Positions 10,093 through 20,186 of a DNA stretch of 64,000 bases are shown here, piece after piece (position 1 is the stretch's first letter; every line of letters begins with the position of its first letter). The stretch is from Petasospora fabianii. Its lineage: Eukaryota > Ascomycota > Saccharomycetes > Phaffomycetales > Wickerhamomycetaceae. Both the position numbers and the translations under genes were made by a program. Location: positions 1-64,000 of the forward strand of contig CP048718.1 in NCBI GenBank assembly GCA_022641835.1. The letters run 5' to 3'. The notes beneath the pieces were generated by a model. The model did no database searches. It saw nothing but the letters and a program-made list of their open reading frames with translations, and was not told where the DNA came from.

Positions 10093-11301
10093 TTAAAGGC
10101 TTACTTCCTTCGAGGAAGGTGGCTTCTTGGGGCTTTGTAGCATGTTTTTAATCTTCAAAGGTGAACGACGAGGTGAACGTACTGGAGACTCTTCAGGCGT
10201 TGGCATGCCACTGACACGTTTGTGCGTTGGTGTCACAGGTACTGGATCTTGATACAAGTCAAATCTTCTCTTCTTGGAAGGTGACGGAGTAGGGGTGTTG
10301 AGTATGTCTCTGATTCGACACTTCTTTGGAGTAGAAGGTGGAGTTCCAAGCATGGACTGCACGGAGACTTTTCTCGGTGACTTCTTGACGGATGCAGTTC
10401 TTTCGTAGTTCTCGTATAAAGTGATAAATTCATCACAGTCCATATTAATCTGATGGTCAATGATGCCGGTCCAGCCGGCAATCGGATCTCTGTTAACGAG
10501 AACGACAAGTCCTCCCTTAGCGTGTACAGCTTGTGAAATTGACTTAACCATTTGCTTGACACCATAGACTTTTAAAGATGTACCCATTATCAACAGAAAG
10601 TCAGGCTTAGATTTTAGATCTGAATTGAGCCCCTGTGTGATCATCTCCGAGTTTGGATGGTTCTCACCATAAAGGACGATGCTTGGCCTAAGAAGACCCA
10701 CTTGCCCCGTTGACCTTTTACCAGCATCGACACGACGATTGCACATATCTATGCATTGTGGGCACTCTGGAAGCTCACCTTGTTGGAATTCATTGATGAT
10801 TCTTCGCGTCCATTGTGTAGTCTTGTTGCAAGAGGTACATTTGAGGGAATTGAGATCTCCATGTAGCTGAACCACATCGAGTGACTTCCATCTCTGGAGA
10901 GTTGAGAGCTTTTTTTCAGTCTTTGGGCCATTAAAGTCCATATTGAGACCACATTTGGCTTCAATCGCATCGATGTTTTGAGTGTAGCATCGTAGCACCT
11001 TCTTGCTGGCGATCTTATCTGCAATGAATCTGTGTGTCTTAGTGGGACGGGCGTCCTTTGTGTGGAGGAAGAGATTCGACATGAAAAGAGCGAAATTACG
11101 AACGGACTCCTCCGAGGAGAAGGCACTGATGTCAAAGAGCTCTTTGCCCTTTGCAGCAGTGTTGGCCTGTTGTGTCATATTGTAGAGACCATTGGAGGAG
11201 CGGAAGTCGGGGATTCCAGCGTTACAAGAGATACCGGCTCCTGTGAGGATAGCCATCTTACGGGCCCTGCGAATGCCCTCATGAATGTCGGTGAGAGACA
11301 T
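10093..11301 (-). CDS. HST3: NAD-dependent histone deacetylase, Hst3/Hst4 sirtuin family
   Basis: This 402-residue sirtuin has the NAD-binding GAGIS (residues 21-25), the QNID block (108-111), the catalytic histidine in QLHGD (H147), zinc-ligand cysteines in CTSC (155, 158) and CPQC (180, 183), and GTSLKV. The overall pattern is that of Hst3/Hst4, which remove acetyl from histone H3 lysine 56 after S phase. The C-terminal about 90 residues are disordered and carry many TP/SP sites in basic context (GTPPSTPKK, NTPTPSPSKK, TPEESPVRSPRRSP). In S. cerevisiae Hst3, Cdk1 phosphorylation of such sites leads to SCF-Cdc4 degradation. Hst4 is the alternative name; the phospho-site-rich tail favours Hst3. 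Two MCB boxes lie upstream. Confidence 0.88.
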   Translation of the reverse strand: MSLTDIHEGIRRARKMAILTGAGISCNAGIPDFRSSNGLYNMTQQANTAAKGKELFDISAFSSEESVRNFALFMSNLFLHTKDARPTKTHRFIADKIASKKVLRCYTQNIDAIEAKCGLNMDFNGPKTEKKLSTLQRWKSLDVVQLHGDLNSLKCTSCNKTTQWTRRIINEFQQGELPECPQCIDMCNRRVDAGKRSTGQVGLLRPSIVLYGENHPNSEMITQGLNSDLKSKPDFLLIMGTSLKVYGVKQMVKSISQAVHAKGGLVVLVNRDPIAGWTGIIDHQINMDCDEFITLYENYERTASVKKSPRKVSVQSMLGTPPSTPKKCRIRDILNTPTPSPSKKRRFDLYQDPVPVTPTHKRVSGMPTPEESPVRSPRRSPLKIKNMLQSPKKPPSSKEVSL

Positions 11302-11613
11302 TTTACTTCACTGTGCTCTCCTGCTTATTGTGTCGTCCTTTTCCGTAGAAGAAGAAGAAGAAGAACCTGGGTCCTTCCCTTTCCAACGTTTGGGTTCTGT
11401 AGCCGCGCGGTTAACCTTCCCTCCTCCTGCGCTTTGTTTACATTTTTTTACTAACGTTGTGTTACTGGGGCAACGCTTTAATTAAAATTACCGCATTGGG
11501 AAAATAGTACGCGTTCGTTATATGTAGTCTCTTTAGACGCGTTCAAAAGGGGGCACACTACACTTCAATTACCAAGTTAATGCGTACATCTCAATCAATA
11601 AAATTGTATCGGA
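11302..11613. promoter_or_regulatory. HST3 promoter with two MCB boxes
   Basis: ACGCGT is found at 11509-11514 and 11537-11542, about 210-240 bp upstream of the HST3 start. ACGCGT is the MluI cell-cycle box bound by MBF in yeasts. A short GAA repeat lies near 11349-11365. The rest is the 3' flank of SNF1. Confidence 0.5.
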
Positions 11614-13311
11614 TCAACCTCCCTGGGAGTTAACAGCGAGCTCCATAATGAGTCGCGTTGCCAAGTGCAAGAATGGGTAGGCAGAGAAACTTGAAATTTC
11701 ATCATCGTTCTTTGTCAAGTTTTTACTACCTTCTGTGCCATCGCTGTTCTCCCAGCCATCGAATTTGAAGTCCACCAGGTAGTTATTTGGCTCCAGTTGG
11801 AATAATTGAATAATCATCTTCATCATATCTGGAATCTTACACTCCTCCCCTGATGCACTGTTTGGAGAATATTTCCAACGTACACGGATCGTCCATAGCT
11901 CATCCTCATTTGGTTTGGTCCATTCAGCACCCAAGTTCTTCAATGCTCTATAGATCTCTCCCATCACATCCAATGGGTAAGATCTTGATCTAATACCAAA
12001 GTGCCATCTTGTCTTGGATTTCTTTGTGCTGATTGGATTAATCTTAGCAGCCGTCTCTGCACCATACTGTGCCATGTTAGCCCTGTGAATCTGCGGAAGC
12101 GATGTAGGAAGGATAGCGATGGTATTCTGAGTGTCCTTCTGACCCATTGTGTTAGGAGAAAGTGCCTGATATGTGATCTCCTCCTTGATAGATTTGGTCT
12201 GTCCATGCTCCTTATGTTCATATGATGATGATGAAGGTGGTGATTGACTCAAGAATGCATCGAGTTTGTCAGTTTCTTCTCCTCCATTCTTCTTAATGTC
12301 ATCAACAAGCATCTTGTTTTCCTTGATCAACAAGTAACCATCCATAATTTCATTCTGTGTATTGTTCTTGAGTGTTTCGAGAATCTCCTCCTTATCGTAA
12401 CCCATGGTACGGCTTAATTGATTAACGGCATTCTCATCAATCTCAGAATGTTTCTTTGGTACATCAGTCGGAAGCAAGTAATCGGCAATGTTTGTAGTGA
12501 ACCATTCGTCCTGCATAATCTCATGAATTGTAATTCTGTTCAAAGGATTCACAACAAGCATTCTGGTCAACAGATTCTTGGCACCTTGACTGAGATAGTT
12601 TGGAATAGTGTAGACACCATTGGAGATCTTCTTAAACAAAGCTGGAATGAATTCATCATCAAATGGCAAACGACCACAGAGCATCACATACAAGATAACA
12701 CCACAAGACCATACATCAACCTCTGGACCAGCATAGAGTTTACCACTGATGACTTCCGGGGCGGCATAGTTTGGAGAACCGCAACTCGTCTTCAAAAAGT
12801 TACCATCACTCATAAAGTTGGACAAACCGAAATCGGCAATCTTAACGTTGAGTTGATCATCCAGGAGAAGATTCTCTGGTTTCAGATCTCTATGGACAAT
12901 CTTATGACGATGACAATACTCAACAGCACTGATGATTTGTTGGAAGAACCGGCGCCCTTCATTCTCTTCCATCTTACCCTTTTGAACAATGTAGTCAAAG
13001 AGTTCTTTACCAGCAAACTCAATCACCATGATAATTTCATCTTTTGATTTGATGACATCGTAGAGCTTGATAATATGTGGGTGTCTAAGCAAACGGAGGT
13101 ATGAGATTTCACGCTCAATTCTACCCTGCATGTCGGATTTAGCAAGGGTCTTTCTGTTGATAATCTTGAGTGCTACCTTCTGACCAGTCGTGAGGTGGTA
13201 GGCCAGTTTGACCTTACCGAACGAGCCCTCACCGAGCGTTCTAATGATCTGGTACTTGCCGATACGGCCACCGGGAGGGTTGGAATCAGGTTTCTCTTCG
13301 TGTTCACCCAT
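11614..13311 (-). CDS. SNF1: AMP-activated protein kinase catalytic subunit
   Basis: This 565-residue Ser/Thr kinase is the AMPK alpha subunit that releases glucose repression together with Snf4 and a beta subunit. The kinase domain spans about residues 20-275, with glycine loop GEGSFGKV, catalytic lysine K49 (VALK), HRD at 140-142, DFG at 160-162 and the activation-loop threonine T175 in LKTSCGSP, the site of upstream kinases. A UBA-like autoinhibitory segment follows (about 300-350, NQLSRTMGYDKEEI). The C-terminal regulatory domain (about 430-565) includes TRWHFGIRSRS and ends near LIMELAVNSQGG. The N-terminus is short and lacks the poly-histidine run of the S. cerevisiae protein. The upstream region is shared with SRC1. 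Confidence 0.97.
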   Translation of the reverse strand: MGEHEEKPDSNPPGGRIGKYQIIRTLGEGSFGKVKLAYHLTTGQKVALKIINRKTLAKSDMQGRIEREISYLRLLRHPHIIKLYDVIKSKDEIIMVIEFAGKELFDYIVQKGKMEENEGRRFFQQIISAVEYCHRHKIVHRDLKPENLLLDDQLNVKIADFGLSNFMSDGNFLKTSCGSPNYAAPEVISGKLYAGPEVDVWSCGVILYVMLCGRLPFDDEFIPALFKKISNGVYTIPNYLSQGAKNLLTRMLVVNPLNRITIHEIMQDEWFTTNIADYLLPTDVPKKHSEIDENAVNQLSRTMGYDKEEILETLKNNTQNEIMDGYLLIKENKMLVDDIKKNGGEETDKLDAFLSQSPPSSSSYEHKEHGQTKSIKEEITYQALSPNTMGQKDTQNTIAILPTSLPQIHRANMAQYGAETAAKINPISTKKSKTRWHFGIRSRSYPLDVMGEIYRALKNLGAEWTKPNEDELWTIRVRWKYSPNSASGEECKIPDMMKMIIQLFQLEPNNYLVDFKFDGWENSDGTEGSKNLTKNDDEISSFSAYPFLHLATRLIMELAVNSQGG

Positions 13312-13679
13312 CTTTTAAATTTATATCTGGCTGCCGGAACCAAGTTAGTGGACAATATTTTACCCCTTGACCCGTGTTCCCGATAGCCTTTAAACGCTGA
13401 CGTTTCCAAAGCAAACTGCCCGCTCCCCACTAACACCTGGACACCACTGACGCACACACTATTTTTTTGGGACAGAATTAGAGAGCACGTGCAAAGCACG
13501 TGAGTTCATGCATTTCTCTCTTGAGTTACCCTCCCTCCCCACCTATCGTGTGCGTGCCCGCGACGAAGTAAACAAATGAGCTCCGAATCAAAACAACAGA
13601 CTGGGCGGTTAAAGACACTACAACATCCACGGCTTGGGTTGAATAATCGTCGATCGATCCATCCAAACGCTTCAGAGCC
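13312..13679. promoter_or_regulatory. SNF1-SRC1 bidirectional promoter with paired E-boxes
   Basis: Two CACGTG boxes at 13486-13491 and 13497-13502 sit 11 bp apart, on one face of the helix. CACGTG is recognised by Cbf1/Pho4-type factors. No gene is visible; short minus-strand frames here have no family content. Confidence 0.4.
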
Positions 13680-16459
13680 ATGGATGAACAAGAGTATCTC
13701 CAGCCGGGTGAGTATTTGGATTTAGTGCGCCTGTGACTAGCAGCCACCCGCCTGCAAAGAGCAAAAAGAGTACTAACACCCACGCAGACTTCAACCCGGC
13801 AAAGTACAAGGTTGCCCAATTGAGAGGTGTTCTTGTCCAAAACGATGTTACCTTCCCCTCCGGTGCGAAGAAGCAGGACTTAATTGACCTGTTCAATGAG
13901 CATGTGAAGCCAACGGCTGCTAAAAGATTGAAGACATTAAATGCTGTTGTTCCCAATCATGATGACATCGAGGTTGTTGAAAAGCCAAAGAAGGCCGCTA
14001 AGGAGAAGTCTACAATCGAGGTCACCAAGAAAAGAAAAGCATCTTCAAGAGCCACTACTGCCGACAAATCGACTCCAGAACCGGAAGGGACTTCTGCTCC
14101 AAGAAGATCCCCAAGAAAAGTTAGCAAGTCCAAGACTGAAGAAGAGGACAACTCATCAGATGCTAAGATAGGCGTTGTTCCAGATTTGAAGAAGACAAAA
14201 TCAAAAGTTGAGAAGCCTTCCACGAGAGGCAGATCTCCAAGAAGGGCGGCATCAAAGTCAAAGACTGTTCCTCCTCCTCCGCCACCTCCAGCGCGTGATT
14301 CAGACTCGACATCAGACTCCGACTCCGACTCTAGCTCCGACTCTGACTCTGACTCTGATGTGAAAAAAGAGCCTTTTGTCAAGAAATCAGCACTGAAGAA
14401 GACGGACAGAGATGCTTCGTTCTCTCACGAAAATGTTTTCCAATCACCAATGCCATCATCCCCACCACTGGCTAAGGCTAAGAAGGTCATTCCAAAGAAG
14501 CGTTCTGCTGTTGAATCACCAGTCAAGTCTGTGAAGAAGACCAGTGTCAAACCAATTAGAAAGACTGCATTCTCGTCTTCTCCAACTCAGGAGAAACACA
14601 CAAAGTCACCATCCAAAAAGGCGCTTGAGATCTCCAAGTTTGAAGCATCTTCTCCTGACCTGGGAAAGGGTCATGGCATCTTTGATTCCCTTCCAAGTGA
14701 TCCACCTCTTCCAACTGATACGAGCCTCAAGAATTATCCACCATCATCACCAAAACAAGAAGCTCCAAAATCAAGAACCACGAAGAAGACACCTGTCGTG
14801 AGGAAACTTCAGGCAGAGGAGGCAGAGACATTCATAACACCAAATGATGGTAACGCTAGTCGCATCACACTTGCAAGCTCACCACCTCCACAGACGACAC
14901 CTTCCAAAACGCCCTCCGTCACTAGAAGATCTTTGGTTCCAGATTTCTCTCAGTTTAAGGTCAGTACTGATTTTGCCAAGTCGATCAGTTCCAGACTTTC
15001 ATCCACATTTACGCCTGAGAAGAAAACAGAGGACCCAGTGTCCGATGAAAAAGTCGTTGATCATGAACTGCTAGATTCTGATGAGGAAGATGATGAAGAC
15101 AAAGAAACATCCAGGGTCAACAGTACCATGAACGGTGGTGAAGACTCTAGTTTGTTAAACCTCCAAAATGAGATTGACTCAGCTAATGACACCGTCTTGA
15201 GAGAGGCTGAAGACGCCACTAGGCTAGTCAATGAAGTGTTCACTACTGAAGAAGTTGAAGCTGCTGAAGCTCTCGATAAGAGGGAACCATTGTTCACATG
15301 GTATGGTCTCTTTGACTTTGTGAAGCAGACGACGATCTTCTTAGGGTTTGTGTCCGTTGTTGTCTTTGGTCTCTGGTACCGTGAGCAGCGTGTTCTTGTC
15401 GGATACTGCGGTAGCGAGATATATCAGCCAACTTTCCCAAACACTGACAACGTATACTTGAATGCTGCCCAGGACTTTTTGGACTCTGTCAAACCGGAAT
15501 GCTTGCCATGTCCTGACAATGCCATCTGTCTCCCAAGCATGAAGATTAAGTGTAAGCAGGATTATATTGCTCATGAGCCGTGGTACAAGCTCTATGGACT
15601 CTTGCCATTATCTGACTATTGCTTGAAAGATCAGGAGAAGGAGAACATCATCAATGAAGTTGTCTCCAAGAGTTTGGATCTTTTGAGAACCAGAAACGCT
15701 GGATACAAGTGCGGTGATGGCGAGGACCTCGAAGTTGGTATCAGCTCTGATGAGCTTTACGATTTCTTCTACAGATCTAAGAAAAACACTATTAGTGACT
15801 CCGAATTTAACGCTCTTTGGGAGAAGGTGCTAAAGGACCTTGAGAATGATCCAGAGATTACGGTAAGGCAAGTCGTTTCCCCTCACACTTCTTATAACAG
15901 CATTACTAACACTCGACACCAGGTACACATTGCCAGATCTGACAGTTCAGGATCAACCACAGACGACGTTCCCTCCGATGAGGATGAGGAGGAGACAGAT
16001 CTTCCACAAGAGCAACGTCGAAAGGTCATTTTCAGATCGACTTCACAACTTAAATTGAGCATCTCATGTAAGTTCAAGAAAGAGATCTATGAGAGATTTG
16101 CGGCAAACAAGTACTACATCTTGATTTTTACTTCGGTTTTCGTTGCCATTGGTGCAGCTTACTATGCATACTTGAAGCGTGGTGAGAGATTGAGTAAAGT
16201 GAGGGAAATTTCGGGTGTCATCATCACTAAACTTCAAAAGCAGCAACAGAACTCCATCAAGGACACAACAGGGTTGACCAACAGATACTTGAGCGCTATT
16301 CAACTTCGTGATGAGCTTTTGTCTACTATGACTAACTCTAAGAAGTTCCAATTGTGGGATTCTATTCTTGCTGACCTGGAGAGAAACTCAAATATCAGAT
16401 CATCAACTAAGGAGATTCATGGTGAGATCGTGAGAGTACTTGAGTGGATTGGTGAATGA
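13680..16459 (+). CDS. SRC1: Inner nuclear membrane LEM-like protein Src1/Heh1, with a 5' intron and a probable optional second intron
   Basis: Exon 1 is 13680-13707 (MDEQEYLQP plus one base). The intron 13708-13787 has GTGAGT, TACTAAC (13771-13777) and CACGCAG. Exon 2 starts at 13788, giving ...LQPDFNPAKYKVAQLRGVLV, which matches the start of the HeH/LEM-like domain of Src1. The product is 899 residues. A basic, Ser-Asp-rich linker (D/S run near residues 180-199) leads to a membrane segment at about 522-545, a lumenal Man1-Src1 C-terminal domain with paired cysteines, and a second membrane segment at about 782-802. Inside the lumenal part, 15863-15922 looks like a 60-nt intron in phase 0 (GTAAGG, TACTAAC at 15904-15910, CAG); removing it would drop 20 residues after residue 701. 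The family tethers chromatin and rDNA to the inner nuclear membrane and surveys pore assembly. Heh2 is the paralog alternative. Confidence 0.88.
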
Positions 16460-16544
16460 GTATGAACAATCAGAGTAATGTGTATATACTTTAAAAATAT
16501 GATTTAATTAATAATTGACGAGATACCCCCAATCCCCTTTTCAC

Positions 16545-17867
16545 TTATTGCTTTATGTAGATGAAACCAAGCTGATCAACTTCATCGGCTGACTGACCGT
16601 AGAAACCAGCAATTTGGTATCCAGATTCAGCTTTGTATTCGTAACATGTATCAGTCTCGGTACCAGCAGAGATTGTGTTTCCAGTAGAGGTTTCGACTTC
16701 AAGGTAGAAGATACGTAATGTGCCTTCGGTGCCAGTACATACCTTCGCATATGTCCAGTATTCGTTATCTGCAAGAGCAAGGGTGTACTCGTTACCACCA
16801 TCGCCTCCATGAGCAAACACAGTGCCATCATTGAGTGTTAATCCAACATTGTCAACTCTCTGATCACCTCTGAGTGTGATCTTGGAAGTTTTGGTACCGG
16901 TGCCGATGGAGGTGATGTCATTGAAGTATACACCATTATCACTACCGACGATGTCAGTGGTCTTATAGTCATCACTGAGTGTGTATGTGAAGTTGACCAG
17001 GATTGGGTTATGGTCAGACAATTGATTTCCATCATAGGTGAACAAGTCACCAGCGTAGTCAAACTGAGTAGCGATGAGCTCAATTGCCTTAGAGCTTCTG
17101 TAGAAGACCTTATCGACGATCTCACACTTCAAGGATGTGGACGGCAAGTCACAGAGCAGCGCATCATCTCCTTTAGGAGGAGGAACACCGTCCATTTCAA
17201 GCTCCACCCAGACATCAGTCATATTGTTCTGAGTGGTGAAGACGGCAATGTTATCTTCTGTTCTGGTGTAACGACAGTTGGTGTCACCAAAGATAATGAC
17301 AGCCTCGCCGTAGGCAGAGGCATCAATCCAATCGGCTATTTGCTGTAGGTTGGAGTTTCTAGCAGACTCATCACCAGGTTCGGTACCAGCATCAGCATGC
17401 AAATTAATAAAGTTGATGTAGACTCCAGTCTCGAGCTTGATCTTCATGTGTGTGAAACCCTTGGGAGTGAAACAGTCAAACTCAGAGGCATCGGAACATG
17501 TATTCCACTTGACTCTCTCGAAGTTAATCCAATCGTAGTTTGACAAAGTGTTAAGACCAGATCCGAATGGAACACCTCCAGATGTGGCTGTTCTGTAGGG
17601 ATGATTATCATATTCGTACAGGGTAGCATGGTAGTTGAAGTCCTCCTGAACGTGGATGATGTCGAGATCGTCCTTAAGCTCGGAGAAGATCTTACCAATG
17701 TTGGTTGTAGCAGTGGTCTTATCTAAAGGTTCATCGTTGTTCTGGAGGATCTCTGGTAGACCAGCAACGTTGAAAGTGAGCACGTTGAAAGCACCATCGG
17801 CAAGGACCAACTTGGTTACTGTTGTTATTGCTGCGATGCTGTGGAGCAGGGAGATTGAGAGTCTCAT
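16545..17867 (-). CDS. Secreted endonuclease/exonuclease/phosphatase-fold enzyme with C-terminal jacalin-like domain
   Basis: This 440-residue protein starts with a signal peptide (MRLSISLLHSIAAITTVTKLVLA). Residues about 27-295 form an endonuclease/exonuclease/phosphatase domain with the expected blocks LTFNVAGLPE, HVQEDF, INLHADAG, IFGDTNCR and the terminal SDHNPI. These carry the metal-binding Glu/Asp/Asn and catalytic His positions. Relatives act on sphingomyelin, inositol phosphates or nucleic acids, so the substrate cannot be named. Residues about 310-440 resemble a jacalin-type beta-prism lectin domain (SKITLRGDQRVDNVGLTL, YTLALADNEYW, IAGFYGQSADEVDQLGFIY), which would bind sugars on the wall or substrate. 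It is convergent with SRC1. A CACGTGGG site lies 376 bp upstream. Confidence 0.85.
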   Translation of the reverse strand: MRLSISLLHSIAAITTVTKLVLADGAFNVLTFNVAGLPEILQNNDEPLDKTTATTNIGKIFSELKDDLDIIHVQEDFNYHATLYEYDNHPYRTATSGGVPFGSGLNTLSNYDWINFERVKWNTCSDASEFDCFTPKGFTHMKIKLETGVYINFINLHADAGTEPGDESARNSNLQQIADWIDASAYGEAVIIFGDTNCRYTRTEDNIAVFTTQNNMTDVWVELEMDGVPPPKGDDALLCDLPSTSLKCEIVDKVFYRSSKAIELIATQFDYAGDLFTYDGNQLSDHNPILVNFTYTLSDDYKTTDIVGSDNGVYFNDITSIGTGTKTSKITLRGDQRVDNVGLTLNDGTVFAHGGDGGNEYTLALADNEYWTYAKVCTGTEGTLRIFYLEVETSTGNTISAGTETDTCYEYKAESGYQIAGFYGQSADEVDQLGFIYIKQ

Positions 17868-18740
17868 TATCGTGAATCAGATGATGACGTGCCAATATCT
17901 GGATTCTTAAAGGCTAAGCGAACCAAAAGAACACATTTGTCTCTTTTATATGATCATTATAGTCCAGCATGCATCTCCAGTGTGTAACAGCTTGATCATG
18001 TACCAGGGAGATGCGTCCGTGGCCATGGGATCATCTCTTCAACATGCCGAGAAGTTGAAATTTCCAGTGGTTCCCCCCCAACCCACCCCCATCTTCGTTT
18101 TTCTGATTGGCTGAATGGTCAATTCTTGATGAAACGTTGATCTTATTGAGATCCCGTTAATAGATTGAGATCGCCTATGCGTTGCATCTGCGTTCAAGTG
18201 CAAGTTCCAGGTGTTGAGCTAAACAATGCAGAGTATTGTTAACACGTGGGAAGTAGATCAAAGTAGGATACAATGGAAACATGCGATATGTTACACTCTT
18301 TACTGATAGGGGAATGTTTAGATCTTTTGCATAATCATGTGAAAGATACATCATATTAGAACACCATACTCCAGGTGCCCAGGATCACCACCACCACTGC
18401 TCGCTTCAGTTATCGGCCAGTTCGAAGCATAGAGATAATCAAGTTTGTAGAGCATCTGCGCTGCCCCGGAGTTCGATTTAATAGATGCAGGATTATATTC
18501 TGTGATCAAACACACATTGTCCTCAATACAGGCCAATTGAGCGTGGTAAACATGTATGTAGAGAAGAAAAAAACAACCCCGATATGAAACCCCAATAAAC
18601 GATAAAACCTCAAGCAAAACAGTAGATCAAAACCAAAGAAAATGAAGAAAAACAACAAAGAAACAAAACAAAAAAAAAAAAAAAACTATAATGTCCATCA
18701 AAAAACCAACTTCTTACAAAAAACACATCACCCCCAATCA
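17868..18740. other. Intergenic region with an E-box and an A-tract
   Basis: I see no gene in these 870 bp. CACGTGGG at 18243-18250 is a strong Pho4-type word upstream of the secreted phosphodiesterase. An A-tract lies near 18671-18685 in the 3' flank of NDD1. Confidence 0.45.
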
Positions 18741-20186
18741 TCAATAATAACTGTTCAAGATGTTATCACTATCTGCCAACACGTTATTATCATAAACATT
18801 TCCCACATTAACTTGTCCACCATGAGCGCTCCCATTCTGTACAGGTCTTGTTGTTTGTTTTTGTATCTCTTTCTGATGAGGTTGCTGCTGTTGTGGAACA
18901 ATTGATCTCAATGGGTTATAAGGACTCTGTGATTGTTGAAGGAAAAGCATCTGTTGTGGTGTTTGGCCAAGCGGGTTAGTTATCTGTGGTGACAACTGTG
19001 GTTGCTGCTGTTGTTGTTGTTGGAACGATTGAGTCGGTGGTGGAGCTGCTTGTGGTGTTAAATTACCCATTTGGACCGATCCTGGCTGTGAGTACTGCGA
19101 TGAATCGCTCTGGTACTGTTGTTGTGACGAAGATGATGAAGTCTGTTGTTGTGGGAATGTTATTGGCTGTTGTTTCTGACTTTGAAGCGGTGTAGACCCA
19201 ATAGATGCGTCACTGGTATCACAATGGGACAATGGTGTTGATATAGCTTTTTCAAGCTTAGTTGGTGGTTGCGACAATGTTCTCTTAAGAGATGACTTCT
19301 TTGTGATGGTCTTTCCCGTTGTTGATGTAACAGTGGATGATCTTTGAAGTCTTTTCTTTCTCTTTGGCTTAGTGTTGTTGGCAAACGAGTTGACGTCGGT
19401 CATAATGATTTGAAAGTTTGAGTTCGTAGTTGGCCACGAAGTAGTCTTGGTCTCAGGCTCTGGGGTCTTCTTGAAGCAGCCCATCTTCGGTACCGGAGCA
19501 GTAGAGTTATTACCATTATTGTTGTTGCTGTTGTTGTTACTACCATTGTTCTTCTTTGAAAAATCTGTAGATGGAATCTTAGATCCAGGGGTAGGAGAAG
19601 GAGGGATAATTTTCATAGTGTTTTGTTGCTCTTCAGGCTTCACTGCAGATGAACCCATCTTGATTGTAGTTGGTGATGAGTTGAGTTGAGTGTTTCTGTC
19701 ATTGCTGTTTTCCTTATCTTCATCGTGTGGAGTTTGGAAGATTTGGTTAGAGTTGAACTGTAAGTGCTTCAATGGTGTTTGTGCCTTAGTGGCGCTACCA
19801 TAAAAGAAAGCATCAGTACCCTTCAAGATAAGAGGTGTACTAAAGTTCATATTCTGCAAATTTCTGAGTGGAGTGCGTCCAACCTGTGGTGTACGAGAGA
19901 GTATCGGTGACTCGTTGATGATCTCTCTGTAGAATCTCTCCGGAGAGTTACAATAAAGATCAACATCCTGAAGTTGTGATTGGAGGGATTGCTGGCCAAG
20001 AACAGCGCTGGAGCCATTAATTCCCTGTTGCTGTGACAGATTGAATGGACTGTGTTGCAAGATATGACTTGTCATTGGTGTGTTTTGGAAGAGACCATCT
20101 TGGATTGAACCAAGACTGTTGACCCAAGACTCGTATTCGGACGACTGGTTAGGATTGGTTGCTCCCAACTGGTTCTCGTTGTTCAT
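18741..20186 (-). CDS. NDD1: G2/M transcriptional coactivator Ndd1
   Basis: This 481-residue low-complexity protein matches S. cerevisiae Ndd1 in a series of short ordered blocks: SPERFYREIINESP (Ndd1 SPEQFKEFLLDSP), KTP/RTPLR words, SSPTTIKMGSS (SSPTTIQLNSS), PPSPTPGS (PLSPTPN), PKMGCFKKT (PKMGSF), FQIIMTDVNSFANN (FQIIVANIDQFNQD), and a basic KKRLQRSST patch. The comparison rests on recalled sequence. Ndd1 is recruited by Fkh2-Mcm1 to switch on CLB2-cluster genes once phosphorylated by Cdk1 and Polo. Many SP/TP sites are present here. The C-terminal third is glutamine-rich, as in many activators. The upstream region has forkhead, MCB and SCB words, fitting periodic expression. Confidence 0.78.
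   Translation of the reverse strand: MNNENQLGATNPNQSSEYESWVNSLGSIQDGLFQNTPMTSHILQHSPFNLSQQQGINGSSAVLGQQSLQSQLQDVDLYCNSPERFYREIINESPILSRTPQVGRTPLRNLQNMNFSTPLILKGTDAFFYGSATKAQTPLKHLQFNSNQIFQTPHDEDKENSNDRNTQLNSSPTTIKMGSSAVKPEEQQNTMKIIPPSPTPGSKIPSTDFSKKNNGSNNNSNNNNGNNSTAPVPKMGCFKKTPEPETKTTSWPTTNSNFQIIMTDVNSFANNTKPKRKKRLQRSSTVTSTTGKTITKKSSLKRTLSQPPTKLEKAISTPLSHCDTSDASIGSTPLQSQKQQPITFPQQQTSSSSSQQQYQSDSSQYSQPGSVQMGNLTPQAAPPPTQSFQQQQQQQPQLSPQITNPLGQTPQQMLFLQQSQSPYNPLRSIVPQQQQPHQKEIQKQTTRPVQNGSAHGGQVNVGNVYDNNVLADSDNILNSYY

Noticed and set aside
13526-13956. Minus-strand frames opposite the SRC1 start
   Set aside because: They overlap the SRC1 first exon and intron and show only low-complexity content.
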